Assembly (NCBI GenBank): GCA_028554755.1
Contig: JAPTOF010000020.1
Location: 6,143,001-6,207,000, forward strand
DNA length: 64,000 bases
Direction: 5' to 3'
From: Cordia subcordata
Taxonomy: Eukaryota; Streptophyta; Magnoliopsida; Boraginales; Cordiaceae
The notes beneath the pieces were generated by a model. That model was not told the origin of the DNA, searched no databases, and was given only the letters and a program-made list of their open reading frames with translations. The position numbers were made by a program, and so were the translations under genes. The number at the start of each line of letters is the position of its first letter. The stretch's first letter is position 1. Below, piece by piece: positions 1-11,569 of this stretch.

Positions 1-632
1 TGTAACCTCACTTTGTTGAAACCTTGGAGACATTAAAAGACCTTTTTAGAAGTTGGAATCCTCCTTGAATCACATAAAAATGCTTTGGCTTTTCCTTCTC
101 AAGACAATGAGCCTTCAAGATATGCTTAGGTACTATAAAAGAATTGGGGGCAAATAGAGAGCAACTTTTTTGTTTTTCAAGTTCATGTGAGATAAAGACA
201 AAAGAGAATATTTGATGATCACAATGAGATCATGGTTCAATTCATTGATAATAAGAAAGAAAAAGAGCTTTACTTCTTTAGCTCTCCAAACCTCCAGTCT
301 AGAATTGGACCCTCCCAATCGCTGGCTAAATATTTTTTATTTCTCAAGCGAGAAGTAATCTGTACATATATCCAGTGTCTCATATTATTTTTCAGCAGAC
401 TTTGGTTGGAATGTCGAACTGGTTATTTTCATTAGTACTAAACTTGAAGTACGTCATAAAATACCTATTATTACGAAGTTCGTCCTTTGCCTGTCAAGTA
501 ACAACCTGAATGCTGTTATATGATAAGATGATCTCTTTTCTTTTACACAATTATATTTGTCAACTGGCTATTACATGAAAATAAATATTTGATACGCTTT
601 TGCCAATTAATGGTGGGGCTTTTTAGAAACAG

Positions 633-3600
633 GTGGAGATTGAGGATCTTAATCCGTGGTTTTTCCCCCTGCCCTCCAATATGCATATGATAACTCCAGG
701 TTCAAATCATGACTTCACGAACTCAGTATATCGTGTGGTTCTCTCTTCACCTGTGGTATGTTCCTTGTAATCTAAATGATGATATGTACATGTTAAACTA
801 TTTGTGTCAATTGCTTTCGTTCAATGCCTTTTTATGACAAATGTTTCTTTATGCAGTACATATAGTTCACATTTGCTCTTGACGTTTCCATAACTAACCG
901 TGGGCCAAGATGAATAAGTTACTGGCATTCCAGGCAAAATATGTTACTGAATACACAATTTTATGTGTATGCCGTTTATGTTCATATCCTATGGAAGTAC
1001 AAAATGTATATTTGAAACCTCTCCTCGGTCAAGTGTGTGGCGTGGTACATTATGCATTTGAAAGAGGCCACGTTGTACGGAGAGTAATTGTAGTTTGATA
1101 TATTGTTTCGCATTTTGTGGTTCCTGCTTCCTGCTGCCAGAATATGGACTTTTTAGGTTAATCGAACAGTCATGATGTTCCTGATTGGAACAAGTTCTCT
1201 ATTTTCTTTTATGAAATTACTCTTTAAGCATTGGTATCCCACATTTGAGATTAAAGCTGCATAGCGAATACATCTTAACGTACTAAACTGACAAAGGATC
1301 AATTTGTTAAACTGTTTCCTGGCAAAAGCCAAGGTGCAAATGTTATCCTCTATTCATAGCTATTCACCTGCTCTTGGAGAGCTCAATGTAGCAGAAGCAT
1401 TGTAAAATTTTGTTGTAATTTCTATTGTATTGTGTATTTCAGAAGTTCCTTAAAGTGCTAACTGTCAGATGAAAAATATTTTAGTTTCTGGACTTTGATG
1501 ATTTTAAGAAACTTGCAATGCAATTTTTTGTGTTTTTATGTACTTGTTGGTGATAGTATTTATAAGCTGGGAATATCATCTATCAGAATTATGCCATGTA
1601 ACAAATTAAGGGTACATATTGGGATAGGATGTCAAGAACTAGTAGATGAGGAAAGATATTTTTGTGTTGATTTATAAGAGGTAAATTTTTCATCACAATT
1701 TGTTGGATGAGTTTGTCTTGGAGAAACCTTAGAGCGAAAGAGCCCACATTTTTTCTTTTTCTCTCTTCCTGTTTTATGTTAATGCAAAATTTGATGGCAA
1801 GAGGTGTTCAAATGTGCTGAATTGGTGATTAAAAGATAGAAAATAAACATTCCTTAAGTGAACTGCTCAATGAGACCAACGTTGTTAGACTAGTAATTTA
1901 AGACCCTCAACGTTGAAGTTTATTACCAGCTTGACAATTATTTATAAATTTGATGTTATTTTACGTGTTCGTTTCTGTGTCTGAACTTCGGTTGTTATTT
2001 CACATGTTCAAGCTTTATCTGCTATTCTCTGGCATCAATTCGAAGGTGGTTGAGTATAAAATAATTAAAAGGTGTAGGATCTTCATATGGAAGTGAACAA
2101 AGTTCTATAGCTTCTTTAAATCTGCTAGGCTTACTATCAAAACAATGAAATTAGCTTCCAAAATACCTCATTTCTGAAAACGCAGATGCCCGATGTCATT
2201 CTTGATTATGACATGTCAAGAAAAGCATTCTCCATAGTGCAGCAGGAAGAGGTGTCCGATATTAATAGTACTGGAGCCTCCTCACTTAATCATGACAAAG
2301 ATACCAACAAGCATCATGTTATTCCAATTCAGGAGGAAATAGGTGACGAGTCCAACATAATACATAGATTGAGGTCGTATTCTGAAGCATATTGTTGTGA
2401 ACGGAAGGAGGTGATCTCCCGTGACGGCAGCAGCGTTCCTTTGACTATCTTGTACTCTCGGAAATCACATCAAAAGGGGCAGTCCCCTGGGATTCTGCAT
2501 GGATATGGAGCATATGGGGAGGTTCTAGATAAAAACTGGTCTGCTGACCGTTTAAGCTTACTTGATCGTGGTTGGGTGATTGCATTTGCAGATGTGAGGT
2601 ATTACTTCAAGGATGCTGCTATCTGATTACTTGAATAGTGACATGATGTATAAAGTTTGTGAAATCTTACCTTCTTCTAGTATTTCTGCTATAGTTTAGT
2701 ACTTTGATATGGCAAGGCAAACCAGAACTTACTTACTCAGGCAAATTAAAAGGTTTGGTTATTGATGAGAGTAGATAGCAGTCTTTTCCAAAGAAGCCAA
2801 TTCTCTTATTTGACCGCTCATTGCCAGATGACATCCACCACATAGGGGTTGTTTGGCCTTATATGAAATTTTAGCTGATTAGTTGTAGAGCTTGTACCAA
2901 GTGTTTAGAAGTGTTGCTGAAAATTTTATGTAGCGTTGAGCTTTCAGCTATTTTAAAGACAATATTGGGCTCCCAAAAACATATTTTGAGAGGGAGGGGA
3001 AAAGGGACAAAAAAAAGCTTCATCCTGCATGATGTAAAAACATATTTGCAAAATCCTTTTCTGAATAGCTCTGGGTGGAACTTCATATTTTTTAACTTCC
3101 TTAGCTTGACTTTTACCTAAAAGCTTTTCCAGAAAAGGACCAAACCAGCTAGTTTCAGTTTCTAAACTCAGAACAAACACTTTCAAGTGTCTAAAAGTTG
3201 GGAGAAATATACCCTAAGAATGAAATGATTAAAGGATATCTGTTAGCAAACTTAAAAGCTACTGGTACAAATTACAATCAATCAATTTCTTTTTGAATGT
3301 TATGTGAGGACAGGGGAGGCAGCGGTGCTGATCCTTCTTGGCATAGATCTGGCAGTGGATTGTGCAAGTTGAACTCAGTTTATGATTTCCTGTCATGTGG
3401 AGAACATCTAGTTAACGAGGGTTATGTCAATGCACGAAAGCTTTGTGCTCTTAGTATCAGTGCAGGATCCCTTCTAGTTGGGGCAGCAATCAATATGCAT
3501 CCACATTTGTTTCAGGCTGCCATTTTAAATGTAAGTGGCAAATGAAGTCTCTTACTTCCTTCAAAGAAACAGGTTTGAAACAGCATGGTTTCCATCTACT

Positions 3601-4609
3601 GTATGTACAAGCTAAAATAATCCCATAATTTTAAAATCCTTTTATATGGAGCAATTTATAAGATTCCAAAGAAGCTTTACTTATTACAGTAAGAAAAGTC
3701 TTACATCTATCAGTGATGGAACTGGCTATTCTTGATAAAGAGAATCAGTTATTTGTAAAAAGAAGGATTTTGACTATGCATATCTTTTTTAGGCCAGCTA
3801 TTTACACAGTTACCATGATGTTAATTTCTTCTACGCTACATTACTGAAGAATGGAATAGAAGACGTTCAAAGCATCTCAGCAAGAGTTCATTTTATTGTA
3901 TTGAATGCCTTTCATATAATTTGAGTTAATGGCTGTAAAACTTTTGCAGGTTCCCTTTCTGGATATATGCAATACATTATTAGATCCAAATTTGCCTCTT
4001 ACACTGTTGGACTATGAAGAATTCGGGAACCCTCAGATTCAGTCGGAGTTTGAATATATCCGGAAGTATTCGCCTTATGACAATATTCTGCAAGGAGCTT
4101 GCTGTCCTGCAATGCTTGTTACGGCCTCATTCAATGACTCCAGGTAGAATTATGTTGCAAGACATTCTAGTATTTGGCAGTTGCACTTGCCCTACGTATT
4201 TTTGAGTAAATACTTGTTACAGGCTTGCACCTCATAGTATTTGCATGACATAGAGTCCTTGTGTTAAACAGACTTGCAATTCTGCACACGTTTTATGGCA
4301 TACTTACGTTTATGCATCCAACCCTTTGCATGGCACAAGTCTACACATTAAATAACTATACTTGTGGGAGAATAACATAGCATTTTCATTCTCAGAGTTG
4401 GGGTTTGGGAAGCTGCCAAATGGGTGGCCAAGATCCGGGATTTCGCTTGTTCAAGCTGTTCTCATTCCGTCATCCTGCAGACAAATATGACTGGGGGACA
4501 TTTCAGCGAAGGTGGTCGTTACGGTCAATGTCATGAGACTGCTTATGAATATGCTTTCCTGATGAAAGTTATGGAAACTTTTGACAGAGAAATGAGAAAG
4601 GATATGTAG
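633..4609 (+). CDS. Oligopeptidase B / prolyl oligopeptidase-family serine peptidase, 3' part (5' end outside window)
   Basis: Five coding exons join in frame: 633-755, 2186-2598, 3314-3530, 3950-4143 and 4396-4609 (387 codons with the stop), all with GT donors and AG acceptors. The product is the end of the beta-propeller followed by the alpha/beta-hydrolase domain of family S9, which cleaves short peptides after basic or prolyl residues. Seen: the entry motif HGYGAYGE, the DVRGGSGADP oxyanion-region motif, the nucleophile context SISAGS (Ser at about 3470), the acid in FNDSR at the end of exon 4 and the catalytic His in GGHFSEGG in exon 5, so the triad looks intact. The nucleophile elbow has SISAG where GGSAGG is commoner. 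The propeller N-terminus must lie upstream; I found no credible exon in 1-632. It most resembles plant proteins annotated protease 2. Family is certain, exact substrate is not. Confidence 0.93.
756..2185 (+). other. Long intron of the oligopeptidase gene
   Basis: 1.43 kb of AT-rich sequence between donor GTATG at 756 and acceptor CAG at 2183-2185. Open frames here are short and resemble nothing I know. No transposon boundary is evident. Confidence 0.7.
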
Positions 4610-5893
4610 CAAAAGAGAATTTTTTGGTTTTGCATCTTTACCTGGGTAGTGGCTTCCCAATTGAAGCTTCGCTGTGTTCCCCTTTGTACCGATTTACGAA
4701 AGCTAACCAAATGCAATTTGGGGTCCAAGCTCAGCAGGTAGGGTCTAGCCTGCCAAATCAATAGCCACTATATAAGACAAGATGATCTTCGATTTCCTCC
4801 TGGATGATGCGCCTTTGCCATTGTTGATTTAATGGGTTAGTTTTTCTGTTATTTGCAGGAGAGGGGATGCAGAAGAGAATTGTATTGCCCGTTTTCAGGG
4901 TCATTTCAGATTCAGAATCAACTCTGCTCTGGCATCTGGGGGAATTGCTTATTGAATCTGCGTAAAGAACTTTACGGTTTTCTCTAGCTCATAAGTTTGT
5001 TCAGAGGTATGAAATTTAATTCGATCTTATGCACACCTGGCTTTCTTTCTATGTTTCACCATGTAAGGCATTTGTGCTTAAGCGAAGAGCGTAGCTTTGA
5101 TTGATTGGTCGTTTTATGTATATAATGGGGATGAAGTTGCGATGTAATTTGTCTCGGCCGGACGTTCCTCATTTTCGCAATGTAATGTTGTATGAACTTG
5201 ATCAGAAAACAAAAATGTCTTATGACTTGTAGCTGATAACAAGTAGGATAAGATTTCATTTGATTTGGTTTTTTGTGTTCTATAGTCCATGTGACGATTG
5301 TGAATAACCCCTTATTCGGTTTTTATTTTTATTTTTGCTTATAAGCAAATTTGACTAACTTGTAAGCAAAAACCAAACACCCTCAAGAGTCTAGTACCTA
5401 AGAATAAAAAATAAAAAAAAAAGCCATAGCTAAAAGTCTGAGGTATTGCTCTTGAAATCTCAACCAAGTTTATGATTGATGTGAAGAGCATCTTGAGATT
5501 CAAAGGAGTGCGAATGACATAACTAGTAAATACGTCCCCTCCAAATTATATGAAATGTAACAAGACATATGCTGATCAAATCTAGATGGCTGTTTTTACG
5601 GTTTAATAACTAAACATCAGCGCAACATTAAAAAAAGTAGATTCAATAGAATCTGATACTATACGCAAAAAAGTTTACACTTTGCACATAAATCTTCAAG
5701 GATCTAAACATTAAACCTCAATTTCCACCCCAAATTCCAAGAACTAACACAATTGAACCGCACTGCATATGGACATGAATTTCACAACTCAATTGAGGAC
5801 CAAACAAAATGAGAATCACACCATATACAATTCACTAGTTTCTCATAATAGATCACAAAAACGAGATGCTTTGGAGACGGGAAGAAACCATTC
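4610..5893. other. Convergent 3' flanks of the oligopeptidase and BIM-like genes
   Basis: The 3'UTR of the plus-strand peptidase gene probably runs to about 5.2 kb (several TGTAA-type signals at 5140-5185), and the minus-strand bHLH gene ends at 5894. Around 5310-5390 a small imperfect inverted repeat (CTTATAAGC / CTTGTAAGC, ending AAACCAAACACCCTC) looks like a degraded MITE. No other gene is seen. Confidence 0.5.
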
Positions 5894-8800
5894 TTATATT
5901 TTCAGCCTTTTGTGTGCTTGCTCCAAGTCTTCACCATTGCTTGAATCTTGAAAATGTGCCGAAGGCATAGGACTCTCAGGATCCTGTAGTTGCAATGTAA
6001 CAGATATGAGCTCCATGGATAAAGAGCGCTCAAGAACAAGATTCTGGATGTGAATTCTCCCCAGTGTACATAAATGTTTTCCCTTTTCACTGCACAAAGC
6101 ATTACACAACATACCTTGGCAGCTAAAATCCCAGAGGTGACGATCCTATTTGGTTGCTTGCCAAGATTGATCTGCACCGATATGGTGGCCTGAGACAGAT
6201 CAACACCTGCTGTCTGCAGTGCTTGTGACAATGAATTTAGTAACCTGATCAAAAATCATAAATTGCATCAGTAACCATATAATTTAACCTAACAGCTCAT
6301 AAGAGAGGCATTGATGGGTATATGTATATGTGCTCTAAATTAAGCTCTATATCCATAATCATTTGGATGAACTTAGTAGAAGTAAATGCATCAAAATGCA
6401 GAGTGAATATCGGGCATCTTTTTTGCAGAGAGCCAAATCACCAATGAACTTCAAGAAAATTCATATGCAATTGGAAGAAAAAGGAAATCTTTAAATATGA
6501 ACAATACACAAGAATGTGAATATATTAGCAAGCTTTGCTACACAAAACCAATGACGACAAACATTATTCCGTGAAATGTCAGGCCCACAAAGGCCCAACT
6601 TTGATAAATTCTACTTCTAAATAAAAAGAGAAAGGAAAGAACAAGAAATTCTCACATTAGTGACAAACAGGTTTATTCCAAGACCAATAAGACCACATGG
6701 CTTTCCAAGACAGTACTCACCCTTCTGAGTATACGCTTGAGATACTAATTGTGCCACCTTCGACTGTCACCTCTTCTTGCTGATTCACAACATCAGCAGG
6801 ATTTGGACATCCAGTTGACTGCAAATCAGTTGCTGGTCTAGGTAAAGGAAAGGAAAATGCCCCATCATTTTGGACTGGAACTGACATACTTGTCTGAGGT
6901 ATGGGCAAGCCCATAGCCTTGTTTCCTAGTTCAACATGTGGATCCATTGCTTTACCGGGGGTTTCCCTACCAGCATTAGGCTCAATTGGATTTGGTTGAG
7001 TCGACTGTAAGCTTGAAGAAACAGCAACGTTATTCTCATCAAGCCTCCCAGGAAATATTGGACCTTGACCAGAACCATTTTTCATCGCTTGTTGATGACC
7101 AACTAAACTCTGAATGCGCCAATGACTGTTTCTCTATTTGAAGCAAAAGTTGACATGTAAACATATATAGTTACCATTAAGTATCTCAATCTGCAATCTA
7201 GAAGTAACATCAAGCGGCAGGTAACAAGAATCGTCTTCATCAAGATGCACCTCCTGTTTCAGTTATAGCCTACACTGCACTTCTTATATTAGAAGAGCGG
7301 TGAAGTACCAGGTAGAAAAAGAACAAGGGAGAAGAAGCAAAAAATCAAATTTGGATTTTTGATTGAGGTCAACCTTGAACAGGAGCTCATGTAGCAACCC
7401 AAAGAAACATATACAATCAGTTGTCTCAAAAAGGTATAAATATATCAAAATCTGGGTCAAAGGAAAACATGAGAGTTGGGAAAGAATTGATCGAATGGAT
7501 TTTGAGGGAAGGAGCTGCACAAAGCATGCTTTTTCTTTATAAATACAATATCATTTTTGGTGGGAGGAAACACAGACTTCATTCTCTCTGAATCTGAAGA
7601 TCTGTTTCTCTTAATGCCTTCCTACTCATAGAGTTTCATATGATGATCATTACTTTGTGATAGATACTTAGAAGGGGGTAATAGTCAAATTAAGCAGCAT
7701 AATAAACACTATACAAAGACATGCCAAAAATGAGTAGGGCCCACAAAGCAGCAAGCACACCAAAGTATACATTATAAATTAGATGCCCCTCTCAGGATAA
7801 TATACACTTTGGTGGTTGCAAAGTTTAACTAATTTCAAAACCATCACCGCAGGATTTAATTTCATAATAACCTCATTTAAAGCAGGTTTTGAGACTTTAC
7901 CCATGGCACCAGCTTTGTAGGTTCTGAACTCCATGCTTGATATGATCCTTCATACTTTTGTACCTTCTCCTGTAAATACTGTACATATTGAATCACCTGC
8001 AAGAAGTCATCATGATCAGTTAATTGTATCACCATGCAGAACCTCCAAACGAGACAAATATAATTCCTGCTTTTATACTAAATGTCATACCTCCAAGAGA
8101 AAAGATGCAGTGTCTCGCTTTTGATCACTATGAGGAATCAGATCTCTCAATGTTTGAAATCTGAAAAGAAAAATGCCAAGGAAAAAGTTTAATTTTGTCA
8201 CCTCAGTTGCTATGAAAACTATAAGTGACATTGTACTCAAACATCATAGAAACCCTTGATATTGTACTTAAATATAATAGACACCCTTGTTAATCCAAAA
8301 TTTGACATGTTAAGAAGCCAGTTTGATATACAGACACTACTAGAATAACTTCAACTTATTATATATGGTTCACAGAAAGTATTGCCAGGTAAAAATGAAA
8401 ACAAAATAAGAAGGGAGCAGATATTCTCTCTTTGGTTATTTGCTGACCACTTTGTTGTAATTAGTTTGAGCGATCCCAACATCTAGAAAATTAGGAGTCA
8501 GTAGAGCAATAAGCCCCTGACTAAAAAAATTCAAAATTATGCATATAAGATCACTCTTTCAGTAGGCCAAAAGCAAATGTTAGCACCTACATGACTTGTG
8601 AACCATCTCCACAACAGAACTATTTGCACTATGTTATTTACAGAAACTAGGCCAAAACTTAAAGCCCAGGAAACAATTGCATATCATGTTGCCACCAGAA
8701 CTAAAGAGCAGGGGAGTTAAAAGTATCTGGCTGTACCTAATTTGTATGCCTAATGAACACAAACTAATCCTGTGGATCCAAATGCCCCTTTTACCACGAC

Positions 8801-11256
8801 TACAAATACTAGAACTGAAACTGACTTTCTTCAAAAGTACCATTACTTTCACCTGCTCCTCCCTCATCGAGGCAATTGCTACTGCAACTTTATATACCTT
8901 CTGTAGGTGCCACAGTTCCAAGAAAAGAAGTTCAAGCCTGATGCTTGAAATGAGGCCCATTCATAGGTAGATCTATCATCAAAACCAGACATGCAAGTGC
9001 TATCCAACTATTTAATTCAACTCACCACCAGATTCTCTCTCTTCCCTTTGCTTCTCTTTTTCCCTTTTCTGACTAGTCAAGTGAGTCCACTAAAGCGAAA
9101 AGGCATCATAGCTCAAAGAAAACATCAGGACACCCACTCCCCCAGTTATGATCAAATACTAAAAGGTTCAACAGTAAGAAACAGGAAAGATTTCACAATT
9201 TCTACTATAACCACTAAAATTCTAAATGTGTAAGGTTATAATCCAGTGCCGTGCTGCAGCTTGTACATGATCGATTTTTCTTCTTAGAACCTCAATTTTA
9301 CACTTTAGAAGCTTATTTTTGCAAACTTAATGTGACTTCTAAAAACAAAACCAGAGCTGACATCCTTCTCAGATTCCCTCCAAATATTAGTACCAATTGA
9401 AGATAAATATAAATTTTTATAAAGTGCAAAAGGCTTGCAATAATATTAATCTTTTATTAGAAAGTCGGATACTTGCATCAAACGTGCTGCCACCTTCAGC
9501 CACAGCACTAAAAATAACAATTTTTCACCCAGTACAACCGATAGCAAATGAAATCCCTGAAGCATAAGTAGGAGGACGTAAAGCTTTCAAACATGCTGCC
9601 ACCTTCAGCCACAGCACTAAAAATAACAATTTTTCACCCAGTACAACCGATAGCAAATGAAATCCCTGAAGCATAAGTAGGAGGACGTAAAGCATGTAAA
9701 GAAAGAAGGAATGCATTTGATGCCTATAGTATTGAATTTTCTTTTCTAAAGCTTATTTATCACAGATATAATTTCTTCTTTTATGAATTTTTAATCACAG
9801 ATAATTCCAAAGGCAATATTGAAATTAGCCACATATAGCAAATGATGCTGTAATATTGAAATTAGTCACACACAGCAAATGATGCTGCAAATCTTTAACA
9901 AGATTTTAACATGCACCTTTCACCCTTAATGGAACAAGCCATGTATAGAGATATTACTCCGAGAAGTGTAAATTTGATGGCAAAATAATTTTGATGTGTA
10001 ATAACAACCTAATGCTTGGACTGATTACAAATAGGAACAGCAAAAGGGAAAGGAATGTATGTTTAATGCTTAGAAAATTGTACGAGGGGTATATATAAAT
10101 TGTCATACAAAATTCCAGTGCAAGGGAATACAAATTGAAGACTGCAACTTTATAAGGCATGACTTTCATGCTTGCATAAAGAAGTCAGTCTCAGAAATGG
10201 ACAAAACACAACAATACCAAAAAAGAAAACAAGGAACAAAATTGCTCAATATTCCCCCAAGTGAAGAAGACATATCTTCTTCAACCATCCACTTTGTCAC
10301 AACTTTGGAGGACACTGACATCCCATGAGTCTTCTGCTAAATTCATAATAGTAGTAAATGTCATCACCAAAACACATACTTTCCTTATGTCATCATCATA
10401 AAGAATTCCCTTTTACCTACAAGTGGAAATGGTTGTCCCCATGCTATCACGAACATCAGCTCCATCCCAGCCAATGAATCTTTATTCTACATTGCATCAG
10501 TGAGAATAACTATTGGCAAAAATCGGAAACTCTCTAATTCCACATACATAAAAGTAGTATGATACTAGTTTGAACCATTTATCCAAAACACCAAGAACTT
10601 CATTGAAATAAGTGAATTATCGCTGATTTCATCCACAGGGATGCATTTCAATACAATTAACTGTAGAAACTCTGACTGCCACCTCAATTTGCCTAACATT
10701 TCATCATATCATATTTAAACGTAGCTTAACTAATGAATCTAATTAATATAGCAAGCTGCAAACTTTGAAACTCTTCTCTCTGACAGAAAACTCATTCATG
10801 ATAATTTCATTCAACTGAAAACAAGCATTTTCCAGATAGATACATTATATACCCAAAAAAAAAAAAAAATCCTCTAAAACAAAATACCAATTTCAAACCT
10901 CTCATTAATTTTGCTCCTCCTCCTCTGCTCTGTAACCGAATGCTTCGACCTAATCGCATTTGCCTTATCACTGTTCTTCCCATCTGATTCCACCATAAAT
11001 AATTCAATAACAAAATAAAAAATCGATTAGAAGACATTATCCCATTCAAGAAAACTTAAAAACAATACTTAAAAAATTCATACTTTAAAACAGAGACTTA
11101 AAAAAAAGGATCTTTATGCAATTTTCGCATACCTTTGGTATTATTATTACTGTTGGTAGGATTATTATTTGAAGGTGCAGGATCTTTTCTTGTTCCAAAC
11201 TCTTCATCCTCTTCTTCATCTTCATGCTGATTATGATGACCCTTCGCAGATTTCAT
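5894..11256 (-). CDS. BIM2-like: BIM2-like bHLH transcription factor (BES1-interacting MYC-like family)
   Basis: Seven coding exons on the minus strand (11256-11133, 10983-10899, 8160-8091, 7996-7901, 7133-6721, 6244-6115, 5983-5894) join without frame error into 335 aa. Residues about 53-110 form a bHLH domain: the basic region [16 protein letters not shown] carries His56/Glu60/Arg64, the E-box-reading triad, followed by helix-loop-helix [19 protein letters not shown]. The C-terminus has the BIM-family block [13 protein letters not shown], then [20 protein letters not shown], and ends QAHKRLKI. An acidic run and Asn-rich stretch precede the bHLH. BIM proteins act in the nucleus with BES1 in brassinosteroid-responsive transcription; that role here is inferred from family. 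The length is close to Arabidopsis BIM2 (about 310 aa). Intron 2 (8161-10898) is 2.7 kb. The start is the first ATG of the acidic exon; a 5'UTR intron ends at about 11295. Confidence 0.94.
9478..9693. repeat. 109-bp tandem duplication inside BIM-like intron 2
   Basis: The segment beginning CAAACGTGCTGCCACCTTCA near 9480 recurs almost unchanged at 9588 (CAAACATGCTGCC...), period 109, both copies ending GGAGGACGTAAAGC. Near identity implies a recent local duplication. It lies in an intron, so it has no coding effect. Confidence 0.95.
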
Positions 11257-11560
11257 CTTCACTTTCCAAGATTTAGTGATTTTCTGATTATATTCTGCAT
11301 ATAATAAAGAATTTCAACAGACCCAAAAACTTTAAATGGAAAAAAAAAAAAAAGCCAACCCAGGCTCAGAAACAAAGATCTTATGAATTAGAAGGGTAAA
11401 AATATACCAAAAAGTGAAAAAAAAATTACAGCTTTTCAATAAAGATTGGAGCTTTCTACTGAAATTTAAGATTTTGGAGGCTTGTGAGATGCTTTGAGGG
11501 TGGTGGGGTACGTGGTGAATGGTGAATGTGATGTATCTGCCAGCAGCAGACGTTTTTGTT
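11257..11560 (-). promoter_or_regulatory. 5' leader and proximal promoter of the BIM-like gene
   Basis: On the minus strand an acceptor (TATATGCAG, about 11295-11303) precedes a short leader and the ATG at 11256, so a 5'UTR intron is likely. The upstream leader probably lies at 11450-11540, which is less AT-rich and contains CAGCAGCAGAC-type sequence. I could not fix the start site. Confidence 0.45.
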
Positions 11561-11569
11561 TTGGTTAAG

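Noticed and set aside
232..435. Possible upstream exon of the oligopeptidase gene
   Set aside because: The frame lacks family motifs and proper splice sites; the next recognisable exon begins at 633.
2848..3170. Possible hAT MITE in an oligopeptidase intron (GGGGTTGTTTGGCC start)
   Set aside because: No convincing matching right end or target duplication found.
9525..9716. 63-aa minus-strand ORF in the BIM-like gene
   Set aside because: It reads through the 109-bp intronic duplication, so it is intron sequence.
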